Below are positions 46,785 through 59,028 of a DNA stretch of 64,000 nt, piece by piece. Made by a program: the position numbers and the translations under genes. Source of the DNA: Ephydatia muelleri (Eukaryota > Porifera > Demospongiae > Spongillida > Spongillidae); contig JABACO010000001.1 of NCBI GenBank assembly GCA_013339895.1, positions 26,030,208 through 26,094,207 of the forward strand, read 5' to 3'. The notes beneath the pieces are model-generated. The model was not told where the DNA came from. It ran no database searches and saw nothing but the letters and a program-made list of their open reading frames with translations. Position 1 is the stretch's first letter, and every line of letters starts with the position of its first letter.

Positions 46785-47350
46785 ATCTGTAGATATTTGT
46801 TCGTCGCGTGCGCGTCGGGTAGGGGTGGGCGGCATTTCATACGCGATGAGGGGGGGGGGGGGGGGGGGAGGGCGGCCCCCTATGCTGAATCCCCCCCCCA
46901 CACACACACAAATTAAATGACGCCGCTGTTTGCGCATGTTTAATGGAAAGCACAAGTTAAATACACTACAGATCTTAAGAATGAAGCTAGCGATTAAAAG
47001 AACCGATTGGTTATGTGACGAAGATGAAACGTGATGACCCGCCCTACGCTTGTGAAGTTGTTTCTGAAACAATAACGTCGCTTCTCACAATTGAGAAAGA
47101 GTTCAGCGTACCACCTTTCCCTTCCCCTTGCCGTAGCAAAGGGGGTACAGCATCCTCCTCGCCACTGATCCGGTCCACACATCACACGTATTGAAGACAT
47201 CGGCCACCCGATTTGGCCACAAACTATTTCAACCCTCCTCCACAAACGCACATACACGCACAAAATGGAACTAGAAATCCGACACAGTGTCTCTGCTGTA
47301 CGCAAATAGACATGAGACATGGATACTTACCCCGACAACTTCACGTGGGC
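46785..47350. repeat. Second copy of receptor flank, with empty TA site
   Basis: 46785-47178 matches 23420-23812 and 47191-47350 matches 42041-42207. The two parts are joined by ACATCACACGTATTGAAG, so the TA at 47189-47190 is an unoccupied version of the site that holds 18.2 kb of transposons in copy A. Confidence 0.85.
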
Positions 47351-47600
47351 GTAGTACACAGCCAACTTCTAATTTCTGGTACATACCTGTAAGACGTATG
47401 TACCGTATATGTAGTCATTTTGGGCCAGATATGTTGACACACCTTGGTACATACTATGTAGACAAATTTTATGACCCAGAATGTAGCTACAATCTGTACC
47501 ATAAACCTTTATCATTTCTGTAACATACATGATATCATTTCTGTACCAAAAACCATCTTCCATATATGGGTGAAATATAAGTGTTAAATAATTAAAATAT

Positions 47601-50600
47601 TTATCTTGTACAGTACACATTGCAACAATAAGTAGGGTTAGACCAGTCATGTTGAAAGACCAATTTGCTACACAAAATATTCTCTCTCTCAACAGTTCGT
47701 GCTTGCATTGTCTCTTGGAAGATACAGGTATCTGTGCACTCATGCACCAAAGGTGCAGGTCTCTTAATGTTGCAGCTTGGAGTGCAGAAAATGGTGTTGC
47801 TTAATTCCAGCAAAGGACAGTCATAAGGATTCAAAATGGGCTGGTTGTCAAGGGACACAAGAGGTAGAATGCCCTGAACTAGGCACCATGCAGCATTGTG
47901 GGTAGTGAATGTTGCCAGCAGAATTCCATACATAAACTAAAAATGAAAATAATATAAATACACTGCTCAAAGAGACTATACATACCTGATCATATGATGT
48001 CAAATTCTATGTTTTCACCAGAATTAACAAGAGAGCGTTCAGAGCAAATTAACGCACGATACTCTAGTACTTTATCAGTAAGTGCATGCTCCCCAAGCTG
48101 AACGTTGTAGTTGTGGGAGTTACTTTGAAGCTCCTCTAAAGTATTCTTCTGTTTACCAGCTAGTGTCAGTGGTAGATCTTTCAGATATATCTTTTGTCCT
48201 TTCTGTATAAGAAATTAATATATTAAAATTGTAACACAATGACACTATATATACCTTTCTGGGTGTTCCTGGCTGATAAATAGCTCGAGTCCCTTGCAGA
48301 TCTTCCATTGGAATGCCACACATAATATGCTGCATTACTGGTGACAAAAAAATCATCTTTAAAGCATCACCACACCTAGGGATAATGAAAGTACATGAAA
48401 AACAAATTCTATAAGCTGGCATACAAATCACTTTTCACCACTGCTGAGATTTCCACCATGGCAAATATAACGGATGTGCTGCACAACAGAAAAACGGTGA
48501 GCTATATCTCGACTTGGAGCAAGACGGTTTCCAAAAACATTGTATTGACGAACCCTCGAGTTAAAAGACTCAAACCTATCATTATTAAGCACCATATAAG
48601 TTCACATTACTTAACAATATAGTTTACCTCTCTGCACTGAATGCGGAGGATGGTCCAAAATCTATCATACAGTCAACAAGATGAAGAATGAGGTGAGTCT
48701 TTGGCTTGTTCAGCAGCAATGGCATGTGTGTTTTTACAGAGTCAATGAAAGAACAACATATGCCTTTCCATTCTTCACTTAATTGGACACAGAAAAATTC
48801 GCAATACGCAATTTGGAACACCTGTAGTGACATACACTTTGTTGTGATTAGTTACAATTAAATCTCACCCCCTAACCTTAGAAAATGTCAACAATACTTG
48901 TGTCTGTCCACCATCGAGGTAGGGTCCTAAAATAAACAAGGCCATCTGGGACCAGCCCTTAAAGTCTCTTCCAACGAAGGATTTGTAATGTTGACAAACA
49001 TTGCCATACATTTTGGTCCTGAACCCAGAGGTGTCAAATGATTTTACACGTGCAAGGATTTCTGCCTTCTGACGAGCTGATAATCCTGACATAACATGTT
49101 TTAGTATATACTTACAAATACCAAGTAGCAATGTATGGAGCACTTCAATTGGTAGGCATCTAGGATGTAAAAAATTTAACATAAAAATTGTAATATAATA
49201 TACATTCTTTGCATACCTGTATAGATCTGCATGAATGGAAAACAATGGGTTCAAAGTCTCCCTTACACCATACAACTTCCTCATTTCAATTTTCTCTTGC
49301 TCAGTCCTTAACGCTTCAATCTCTGCAATCTGTTGTAAAGCAAGACTCATTGTTCGCAATTCACTCAGCTCGTCTGGATTTTCAGTCTTATCACACTTCA
49401 GAAAAACAAGGGGATAAATGAAAATCTCTGCTATGTAAACACAATACTTACTAACCATACAGATGCGACAATACTTTATAGCGGAACTGCCAAGATGGTT
49501 CAACAGTTCAGATGCCCGTGGGTTGTCACAAACAATACACATGAGCGGAGCAATCACTAGTACCATTTCCTTATACAATGCATCATAAACTACAACCCCT
49601 TCTTGTTCAAGTCTTACTAATTCTTCTGAAATTGGTTTACTCATGTCCAAGGGACACACACTATCCGAGCAACACAAGAAGTGGATGTTTTCAATTCTAG
49701 CATTTATATGGCGTGGAAGTCCAGCTAATGACATATACCACGACTCAAATTTGTGCCACTTCTTGCTTTTGTTACCGCTGGTGTCATCGGAAAATAAAAT
49801 AATAGGTAACATCACCACTGGCTTGCCTGCTGCCTTTGCCTTCATAGGATGAGGTGATAGATAACTAGTGGTTTCCTTATGAAATAATTATTGCAATAAA
49901 ATACTAAGTATACACATAAGTACATTTGATCTGTACCTGTAAAGTCATCCTGGAGAAGTTTGGTGGTGTCCACCGTACTACAATTCGTGGCGGTTCAGCA
50001 AAACCCAGAATATCCCTCACAGCAATTACAGCAGAAGAGTGATATAGAATGAGTGCATCTGTGTCCATGTGTGTTGCTGTTGTATCAGGAACCATTTGCC
50101 TGAACTGTGCAAGATCCAAAAGAATATCCACCTCGGCCAACACCTCTTTCAGGCAGCTCTGTAAGAATATGTAAGAATATACTTCAATAACAAATAAGTG
50201 ATTAATGTCTAATGTCGTGCATGGGTGTACGCTGCAGTACATGAGAACCAAAAAATTTGCATTCATTCAGTTTTTTTGGGACCTTTGACTATTTTGCCAT
50301 GCCTTTTCTAGCTGAAGGTTTGAAGGCCTAATTCCTTTCACCGTTCTTCTTATGGAAGCTTATCACAGTTACCACACTGGGTACATGGAAGTGGAAGGAG
50401 TTAGGCCTTCAAACCATCGGCCCAAACAGATAAGGACAGTAAAACATGGCAAAACAGCAAAGAAGCTGAACCTGTGGAATGTAAAAAGTGTTGCTTTCTG
50501 TGCACTGCTGTGTACAAATGTGCACCATGTGGTATGCTCAGGACATTAAACAATGGCAAAGTACCTTATGAAAATATTTTTGTATTATTCCTGTAGTAGT

Positions 50601-52029
50601 GCCAAGTAGTGGATAGACAACCTTTACACAGTCATAAACAAAACAGGAAGTCCCATCAGTAAGTTTGACCATGGGTGACATGAAACGATTATCAGTATGC
50701 CAGCGATTTCCATGAAACATCTCTCTGATAATTTAAGATTAAGTAAACAACATTATATAAACTGCAACGCTTACGTGTATTTATCTTCAGTACAAACAGG
50801 ATGCCGCACAATAGCACTGGCTATGTCTGGTCTGCCAAGGCTCTGACGGATGATAGATGACACAGGGATGCAATAGAATGGCACTTGATCACGAGTACAG
50901 TGCTGTCAAATAGAAGAACTGCAGTAGTAAAACCGTTGCTCTTATTGAACATACACACACCATGATGAGAGTACAGTCACCAAGTAGCCTATACATATTA
51001 ATCACAAGTGGCAGTGATATAACAGGTGAAATACCTTGGCCCATTTGACTCAGGCTACCTACATGAATGAAGTAATGTAATGAGCCCCTTACTTTCAGAG
51101 AAGCTTCTGTTTCAGGGAGCTTAAATGCCATAACAGATGACATGCTAGGGGTTTTGACACCCATACTTTTTAAGATAAACCACACAAATGTGAGGTTTCT
51201 GCGACCCTGTTTAAAGAAATAGTTTACAACAAAAGGGGGTGAGGTGCACATTTACCATAGGGTGAGGACTGTAAACAAGGAGAAATAACAGAGCAAAGAT
51301 CTTCGATGGAAATGGGTAATAGCTTTCATTAGTTGTATTCTCAAGCTCTTCGAAATACGCGCCAAATTCGAAATCACTGTCACTATCAATTTGCTCTTCA
51401 TGGGTGTCATGAATGGTTTCATCCAGAGCACTATCAGAGATATCCTCAAGCCCAGTGTCTCCATATGTGTAGTCAGTTGGATTGGATTCCTGATATGAAT
51501 TGTCCATGCACCACCAAACCGTCAAACTGAGAACACACATACACACGCATGCACATACAACGCACACTCAAATAACACATACACACACTAACAACAAACG
51601 CACACGCTAACAACACACGCACACACAACACATGCACACACTAACAACACACGCGCACACTAACTACACATGCACACACTAACTACACACGCACACATAC
51701 ATGGGTGCCCATACATGCACACACTAACAACACAGGCACACACAACACACGCACACACTAACACACGCACACACAACACATGCAAACACTAACACGCACA
51801 CAGAAACAACACAAGCACACAGAAATCCAACCTCTTCCATGTGTTGATCGTCGTCAAAGACACGTAAGCGCTCAACGAATGTTTGATGGGAACGGCTGGT
51901 GAGATGCCGCTTGTATATGCATGGAAACGCGAAATCTTCGTCGCATACTTCGCAGTAAAAACCTAAATTAAGTTTGTTATAAACTACTGGCGAGTTAGAA
52001 GTAAACTTACGCTTTGTCTTAGTCGCCAT
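47601..52029 (-). CDS. Element II transposase, C2H2 finger plus CACTA-like core
   Basis: Start Met at 52029 (MATKTK), then a short intron to the exon encoding FYCEVCDEDFAFPCIYKRH, a C2H2 finger (second His in LTSRSH). Later segments, in order on the minus strand: an acidic stretch near 51500-51350 (EEQIDSDSDFEFGAY); PSKIFALLFLLVYSPHPMG near 51250; NLTFVWFILKSMGVKTPS near 51190; REMFHGNRWHTDNRFMSPMV near 50720; VMLPIILFSDDTSGNKSKKW near 49800; LPIEVLHTLLLGICKYILK near 49130; HYKSFVGRDFKGWSQMALF near 48960; DFGPSSAFSAER near 48640; RLAPSRDIAHRFSVVQHIRY near 48500. It ends at 47601. Each aligns with the element I protein, and many introns are at the same place. Exon limits were not all resolved, and the copy may carry small lesions. 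Confidence 0.72.
50280..50465. repeat. Foldback sequence in a transposase intron
   Basis: AAGGTTTGAAGGCCTAATTC at about 50313 is matched in inverted orientation by GAGTTAGGCCTTCAAACCAT at about 50397, with weaker outer pairing (ATTTTGCCATG and CATGGCAAAAC). It may be a small MITE-like insertion. A plus-strand ORF (50352-50549) across it is not convincing. Confidence 0.6.
51540..51830. repeat. ACACACTAACAACACACGC minisatellite in a transposase intron
   Basis: Tandem CA-rich units with the core CACACTAACAACACACG between the finger exon and the acidic exon of the element II transposase. Confidence 0.85.
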
Positions 52030-52074
52030 GTTTGTGTTTGCGGTTTCACGTGCACGTGGCTTATTTTGCGGCAA
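52030..52074. promoter_or_regulatory. 45-base divergent promoter of element II
   Basis: Only 45 bases separate the two start codons (52029 minus, 52075 plus). The gap contains TTTCACGTGCACGTGGCTT, i.e. two overlapping CACGTG-type boxes, one of them the CACGTGG also found in element I. Confidence 0.6.
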
Positions 52075-53119
52075 ATGGCGGCACAAGCTGTACATGTAGC
52101 ACGGTTTCAACCATATTCAACCACCACAACACCCATCCGCGGCAACCTAGCATCATCCAGTCATAATGACGATGCATCATCAAGTGGCAGCGCAAGGATT
52201 ACTGCCAGCATACCTGTACCTCAACACCCACTAAGTGGAACACTGAAAACAATCCTGGATACAGTTCAATCTTTCCAGCAAACCCTTGAAAGGATAGAGA
52301 CCGAACAACGTGATCTTAAGAAAGCCTTTGATGATTCCATGAGAGATTCATTCTCCATCAACAGTAGTCCTTTTAAGGTTCAAAATTTTAAAAGCATTGT
52401 TATTAATACAATGATGTGTTCCTTTTTCTTACAGGATGATCTGCTGGTAAAAACAGCAAACCTATTCTGTAACACACTTTCAAGACAGCCAGAGAACAAG
52501 GATGTCCTAGTAAGTTATTGCCTACTAAATATCGGCATACTGCTTGTTCAATAAAAATCCCAGGAAGTCATCGGAAAAGTTTTGAAGGCTGAAGTACGTA
52601 TAAAATACAAATTGAAAGCTGCAACTTCATTTTGTAATGCACGTCTTGGAGAGTTGCGAGCTGAGGAAAGGAGAAGGGTGAGTAATGAGGTGTAATAAAA
52701 CATAGTATTTAATGTGTTCTTGTAATTGAAGATCTTTGCACACAAGCCCTGTGAAGCATATGCAAAGATGAAATCAGATGAGTTTGTCACTAGGTTTCTG
52801 CCATTACTGAAGGCAGAGAAAGAGAATATTCCTATGTATCATTACTACGTGTCACTGCTGGTAAGTTGTAAAGTTAGTATAAACATGGCAGGAATTGAAA
52901 AACTTATGTACACAGCGAAAGTACTGCAGAGAGGAGCCCTCCAGCAAGAGTAAGACATACAAGGGATTTGCGCAGTGGCTGGGAACAAAGTATAACTGTG
53001 GCAAACCCACTCTTGCTGAACTACAGCAAGTATTTCAGGAAGAAGGCACCTTGTTTTCAGACCATGCTGAGGAGTTGCTGTACCTAGCCTCTCCCACTTA
53101 CCCTGAAGGCTGTTCGTAA
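52075..53119 (+). CDS. Element II accessory protein, homologue of the element I one
   Basis: Five exons: 52075-52377, 52435-52509, 52564-52677, 52732-52860 and 52916-53119, about 274 residues. Internal exons are 75, 114 and 129 bases, exactly as in element I. Shared features: a Ser/Thr-rich start, the VPQHPLSGTLKTILD segment (VIPQHPLQPMLKSIIDELR in element I), a helix SFQQTLERIETEQRDLKKAF, INSSPFK at the end of exon 1, EVIGKVL opening exon 3 and LGELRAEERRR closing it. The C-terminus (SKTYKGFAQWLGTKY) corresponds only loosely to that of element I. Function unknown; no known domain recognised. Confidence 0.78.
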
Positions 53120-53187
53120 GGAAAATTTGTTCTTCCATTGTGGCCGAAGTAAGGCTCATCCGCACTACCCCAGCTACTACCAGATTC

Positions 53188-54187
53188 NNNNNNNNNNNNN
53201 NNNNNNNNNNNNNNNNNNNNNNNNNNNNNNNNNNNNNNNNNNNNNNNNNNNNNNNNNNNNNNNNNNNNNNNNNNNNNNNNNNNNNNNNNNNNNNNNNNNN
53301 NNNNNNNNNNNNNNNNNNNNNNNNNNNNNNNNNNNNNNNNNNNNNNNNNNNNNNNNNNNNNNNNNNNNNNNNNNNNNNNNNNNNNNNNNNNNNNNNNNNN
53401 NNNNNNNNNNNNNNNNNNNNNNNNNNNNNNNNNNNNNNNNNNNNNNNNNNNNNNNNNNNNNNNNNNNNNNNNNNNNNNNNNNNNNNNNNNNNNNNNNNNN
53501 NNNNNNNNNNNNNNNNNNNNNNNNNNNNNNNNNNNNNNNNNNNNNNNNNNNNNNNNNNNNNNNNNNNNNNNNNNNNNNNNNNNNNNNNNNNNNNNNNNNN
53601 NNNNNNNNNNNNNNNNNNNNNNNNNNNNNNNNNNNNNNNNNNNNNNNNNNNNNNNNNNNNNNNNNNNNNNNNNNNNNNNNNNNNNNNNNNNNNNNNNNNN
53701 NNNNNNNNNNNNNNNNNNNNNNNNNNNNNNNNNNNNNNNNNNNNNNNNNNNNNNNNNNNNNNNNNNNNNNNNNNNNNNNNNNNNNNNNNNNNNNNNNNNN
53801 NNNNNNNNNNNNNNNNNNNNNNNNNNNNNNNNNNNNNNNNNNNNNNNNNNNNNNNNNNNNNNNNNNNNNNNNNNNNNNNNNNNNNNNNNNNNNNNNNNNN
53901 NNNNNNNNNNNNNNNNNNNNNNNNNNNNNNNNNNNNNNNNNNNNNNNNNNNNNNNNNNNNNNNNNNNNNNNNNNNNNNNNNNNNNNNNNNNNNNNNNNNN
54001 NNNNNNNNNNNNNNNNNNNNNNNNNNNNNNNNNNNNNNNNNNNNNNNNNNNNNNNNNNNNNNNNNNNNNNNNNNNNNNNNNNNNNNNNNNNNNNNNNNNN
54101 NNNNNNNNNNNNNNNNNNNNNNNNNNNNNNNNNNNNNNNNNNNNNNNNNNNNNNNNNNNNNNNNNNNNNNNNNNNNNNNNNNNNNNN
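53188..54187. other. Assembly gap, 1000 N
   Basis: Exactly 1000 N, so the size is probably a placeholder. It hides the right end of element II and the 3' end of YR-2. Frames crossing it are meaningless. Confidence 1.
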
Positions 54188-54948
54188 GCTGGTTTCGTCA
54201 GCGGACGGCCGTCCGTCCTTGAGTTGAAACAAGGGCCCGGCGTCATGGCCCTTCCGCACCGCCAAGTAAGTCAACAAGGCGACAACCGGGCATAGGGCTT
54301 TCCCAGTTCTCCCCAATGAAATTACCACTCCTTTCTGAATGGGTCTGTCTTTGATGCCTTTAGCGTGAGATGGATGATTTCTGGCCTTCCAGGTTGGTCT
54401 ACTGACACATCTTTAATACCGAGGTGAGATTCGGGACAGTATGCGCCGAGAGCGGGGACGGTTATCTCCTCTGACCTCAAGAAGCCAAAGTAGCAGGCAC
54501 AAGCTGCTGCCCACAGCATGATGTTGTCAAACTCTGCACTGTTCCAATTTAGCACCTCTTTGATCTTCAACATTATGTCGGGTGTGATGGGAAGGCGGAT
54601 GTGCCTGGCACCTGGGGTAATCCTGGACCTTTCAATTCGTGCACCCTTTAATACATACTGAAGTTTCGGCATCTCCGATGCGAACGGGTCGCCCACGCCA
54701 CTGGTTATCTGCAGGTGGCGTACTGCTGAGAGGTAGGATTTCATGGTCTGATGAGATAAACCTTGCACAAATAACCATGCTACAAATTTACAGAGAGTCT
54801 CCTCGTTTGTCGGAAGTGGCTGAACGTGATCTTCTGAACAGAATGTTAAGTAGCGGTTCTGCGCGGAACAATAGACGCGTCTAGAGGAAGGGGCGAGGGA
54901 CTCATGAAGGAGTCTCTCAACCACCTTACCCAGGTCTTGTTTGTCCAT
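54188..54948 (-). pseudogene. YR-2 tyrosine recombinase, partial
   Basis: Starts MDKQDLGKVVERLLHESLAP. Contains GLSHQTMKSYLSAVRHLQIT and YFGFLRSEEITVP with the first catalytic Arg. The frame changes near 54330 (before VISLGRTGKALCP) and again near 54215, then enters the gap. The His-x-x-Arg and Tyr motifs are not visible. Confidence 0.8.
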
Positions 54949-56590
54949 TCCCCGGTGACTGCTCCCAGTTGCTCTAGCCAGGGTGGTATCTGTGTCGGTC
55001 GGTCGTCTGCCTCGGACACCTTAGAAAGGAAGGAAGAGAGGCGATTACGCGACAGGTCATCTGCCTTATCGTTAGCAACTCCTTCTACATGTCGGGCCAC
55101 CAACGTAAAGTTGAACTTTGCCTCCGCGAAGTGAATGCACCGTAGTAAGTGAGCCAGGTGTTCATCCTTAGAGCAGCCGCGGTTAATAACCTCCACCACT
55201 GCGAGATTGTCGCAGCTCCACTGCACCACTCCTCTTACCCATTCACTGCCCCAAACAAAACAGCCCCACATTACAGGCACCATCTCTTTCACTGCGATCG
55301 ACCACTCTGTGGACACCTCCGTCCATGGGTACTGGAACCACCTTGTGTGCCAGTAAGCGCCGCAACCCCAACTGCCAGACGCGTCGCTCCAAACCATCTG
55401 GTCCGGGTGTTTCTTTCTGTCGTCCCACATCATTGACACCCCGTTCCACTGCGGGAGGAATATATACCACCATCCAAGGTCGGATCGACACTCCATATTG
55501 AGACGGATGTGCCGGTTTAACTGTCGAGTACAGTTAGAGAGGTTAATTAGTCTGCGAAGGAACCGCTTTCCCGGGCGAACCACTTTACACGCGTGGCCCA
55601 ACACACCAATCAGCGATAGCAGCTCCCGCTTTGTTCCGCTCCGTCGCCCGTACCAGGCTTTTGCAGCGGTCCGCACCGCTTGCAGCTTCGCCTCGGGCAG
55701 TCGGAGCTCCAACGTTATCGTATCAATTTCGATACCCAGAAATGTCAGGCAGGTTGTTGGTCCCTCCAATTTCTCCAGTGCCAATGGAACACCTAAGCAT
55801 TCGCATGTCTCCAGCACCACATCCAATCCCTTCTGACATGTATCGTTCTGTGTGGGCCCCAGGAGTATGAAATCGTCCAAATAGTGTCTCACGTGCTTGA
55901 CCCCCCCGTTTTTGGAATACCCACTCCAACATGTCGGCCACAGCCGTAAATATCTTAGGAGCAGAGCGCAACCCGAACGGTAAGGTCGTGTCGATGTATG
56001 CCAAGCCCTGCCACTCCATGCCTAGCAGCAGTCGATCCTCCGGATGTACCGGAAGTAGCCTGTATGCACTCTTTATATCGACCTTCGCCATTAGTGTGCC
56101 CCTCCCCCAGTCGGAGGATTATTGATGCTACGTCTTCCACACTTACGTAGGACAGTGAACACAATTCACTGTCGATTCCGTCGTTCACGCTGCTCCCGTG
56201 CGGAGATGACAAATCCACTATCAGTCGCCACTTCCCCGTCTGGCCCTTGGGGATCACGCCGAAGGGGCTGATCTGTAACCCTACCACCGTCTCCGCAGGA
56301 CCCATCCGTATCACGCGGCCCTGGGCACACTCCTCCTTAAGATAGGCCGTCACAACCTCCTGGTTCTCCGCGGCCGAAGGTAAATTGGCTCTAGCGCTGA
56401 TGCATCTCTGTTTTGCATAATCGAAGCCAACCCGGAAGCCCGTCTGTATCCCTGACACGATATATGCCACTAAATCCTCATCGGGGTGGCCCACCAGTGC
56501 CTTCTCCCATTCTTCAGCCTTCAAGGGAGTCGATATATTCTGCAGCTCAGCTGGGCCCTTGTTAGGTATTAATGGTGTGCATCTATTCAA
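54846..56590 (-). pseudogene. YR-2 reverse transcriptase-RNase H, at least two frameshifts
   Basis: Three consecutive frames cover the protein: from 56590 (SPFGVIPKGQTGKWRLIVDL), from 56091 (MAKVDIKSAYRLLPVHPEDR, LPFGLRSAPKIFTAVADMLE) and from 55892 to 54846 (HYLDDFILLG, then RNase H motifs VWSDASGSWGCGAYW and SCDNLAVVEVIN). Frame changes lie near 56105 and 55905. Catalytic motifs are present but the gene is broken. About 70 percent identical to YR-1 by eye. Confidence 0.85.
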
Positions 56591-56696
56591 TGCTAGAAGC
56601 TGATCTGTGAAGGCACCAACCCCGTAGCCCTGACCTAATGAGCCAGAGAGAAAGACATGCCGTTAAACTACATATATATCAGCTTATTTTAAGCCT

Positions 56697-56930
56697 ACCA
56701 TCTCGGAATGGCTGACGCAAGTAAGTGAAAACGTCACACCCTGAGGTGGAGTTTACCTGACAGCAGACCAAAGTGGAGGGTTTGTTTAATTTAATAGCCC
56801 TACCCCCAAGATACATATCAGCCTATCCCAAGCCCACCAACTCAGGATGGCTGACGCAAGTAATATGAAACGTCACACCATGAGGTGGAGTTTACCTGAC
56901 AGCAGACCACCCCAAGTGGAGGAAGGGTTT
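56697..56930. repeat. Duplicated gag-RT spacer motif in YR-2
   Basis: Two copies of a sequence with GGATGGCTGACGCAAGTAA (or GAATGG in the first), GTCACACC and GAGGTGGAGTTTACCTGACA, about 140 bases apart. Related to the pair in YR-1. Confidence 0.7.
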
Positions 56931-57954
56931 GTTTATTCCATTAATTTAACAACCCTTCCCCTTTATATGTAATGCCAAATCACAACTGATGCGAATGCAA
57001 ATGCACAATACTAGTTTTTGGAGGAGTCTTTTTTACATTCCGTACTAGGGTGCTGGCCCCCACAAACAGAACATCTGTGACGGAAACGGCAATGATCATA
57101 GGGACATGATCGGTTTTTGTTGAAACGGAAGCACACATCCGTTTTTGCTTTCCCTCCGACTCCAGCCTTTTGTTCAGCCCTAGCTGGCCTCTGTGCCATT
57201 TCCGCTGCTTCTGACACCTGCGGGTTTGCTGCCCGCCTTGCCCTGCCCACGAAACATTGATTGTAAAGTTGTGGGTCCAGCTGGGCCCATGCCCTATTTC
57301 CCGAGACCGCTGCCTGCTGCCTAAACCTCACATCATACTCACGCCACGCGGGTTCCTCGTACTCCCGGTAGGCCCGGAGTATGTGCAGCATATATGCCAG
57401 TAACTCTGGTGTCATATCAGGGTGCTTCTTCCCCACTGCAGCCACGTAGATGGTGAAGCACATCGTCCAGGTTCTGATATCCTCCACCGACTTCCGTTTT
57501 GCCCTTGCTACCTCCAGGCCAGGCAGAATTACATATCGTCGTGGATCTGGTTCCGGATCCAGGACCTCCTGCCACTGGGCTGGTCTCAGGTCAGCCATGT
57601 CCACAAACTCAAGCGCCTGAATCCGCTCCACCAGCCTCTTGCTGAGTGGCGGGAACCCATTCCCCTGACACATATGTCACCCTGGTAGATGACGGTTCAC
57701 CTTGAGGCCATAACCAATCAGCCACCCCTGTTGCACCAGTAGCCAACAACTGGCCCACAGTCTGGCGGGTAGCCTCTGCTACTCCCCTCCTCTCCACTGT
57801 GTCCTGTCCACTCAGTATAGGTAAGGACGGGACCTGCTCCACTGATGGCTCCACTCCTACCCTGACAGTTCCTAAATTGGGTCGTTACATATGATTAACT
57901 ACTTGGTCTGACCTCATACCAATCACCATTTCCATAACCGCTAGGGTTCCATCC

Positions 57955-58105
57955 CTGTATTTAAAAAATTTATTTTTTTTACTTAATTTCTTTTCTTTTT
58001 TTTAAATTTTTTATAGATTTACATTTTTTTTTTAATTTTTTTTTAAATTTTTATTTATTATTATTTATATTTATTTATATTTTAAATTTCCATTTCGTTT
58101 ATTTA
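57955..58105. repeat. T/A-rich low-complexity stretch
   Basis: Runs of T with ATTTATTTATATTT, inside the YR-2 gag intron. Confidence 0.85.
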
Positions 58106-58129
58106 TTTCTAACCATTGGAGGTCTGCCC

Positions 58130-58895
58130 TAGCCATTTCCAACAACCATTAGGAGTCCAGTCTTGCCTTTTCCATAACCACTAGGGGTCCACCCCTAGCC
58201 ATTTATTAACGACTAGGGGTCCACCCCTAGCCATTTGTTAACCACTAGGGGTCCACCCCTAGCCATTTATTAACCACTAGGGGTCCACCCCTAGCTATAT
58301 TCCATAACCACTAGGGGTCCACCCCTAGCCATTTTCCATAACCACTAGGGGTCCACCCCTAGCCATTTTCATAACCACCAGGGGGTCCACCCCTAGCCAT
58401 TTTCCACAACCATAAGGGGTCCTCCCCTACCATTTTTCATAACCACTAGGGGTCCACCCCTAGCCATTCTCCATAACCACTAGGGGTCCAACCCTAGCCA
58501 TTTTCCATAACCACTAGGGGTCCACCCCTAGCCATTTTTCATAACCGCTAGGGGTCCTCCCTAGCCACTTTCATAACCACTAGGGGTCCACCCCTAGCCA
58601 TTTTCCCTAACCACTAGGGGTCCACCCCTAGCCTTTCCCATAACCACTAGGGGTCCACCCTTAGCCATTTTCCATAATCGCTAGGGGTCCTCCCTAGCCA
58701 TTTCCATAACTGCTAGGGGTCCACCCCTAGCCTTTTTTTTTTTTTATTTTTTTTTTATAACCACTAGGGATCCACCCCTAGCCATTTTCCATAACCACTA
58801 GGGGTCCACCCCTAGCCCTTTTTTTTTTTTTTTTTTTTTTCATAACCACTAGGGGTCCACCCCTAGCCATTTCACCAACACCACCCTAGCCTATA
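58130..58895. repeat. 34-base hairpin minisatellite in the YR-2 gag intron
   Basis: More than 20 units with core CTAGGGGTCCACCCCTAG followed by CCATTTTCCATAACCA, a perfect 7-base stem with a TCCA loop. Poly-T runs interrupt it near 58735 and 58815. Confidence 0.92.
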
Positions 58896-58975
58896 ATTGT
58901 TATTTTAAACAATAGATCGCCAAACTGGGGGTCCGCCCCGCCACTTCTTTCGTGCCACTTAATGGCCGGCCACTC

Positions 58976-59028
58976 CCAGTATATATATATATATAATTAT
59001 TATTATTATATATATATATTATTTTTTT
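58976..59028. repeat. TA/TTA microsatellite
   Basis: Runs of TA and TTA followed by poly-T, still within the YR-2 gag intron. Confidence 0.9.

Larger units (their letters stand above)
47357..53187. mobile_element. Element II: diverged two-gene CACTA-like transposon, right end in gap
   Basis: The left end starts CACAGCCAACTTC after TA (47355-47356). It has the same layout as element I: leftward transposase, divergent start, rightward accessory gene. At the nucleotide level it is hardly alignable with element I, but protein motifs and exon lengths agree. The right terminus must lie in the N gap, so target duplication and full length are unknown. Confidence 0.78.

Noticed and set aside
50352-50549. 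Plus-strand ORF with a Cys-rich tail in another frame (VECKKCCFLCTAVYKCAPC)
   Set aside because: Tempting as a piggyBac-type C-terminal finger, but there is no further support and it lies in a foldback inside an intron.
53098-54328. ORFs of about 360-380 residues over the gap
   Set aside because: They consist almost entirely of unknown residues from the 1000 N.
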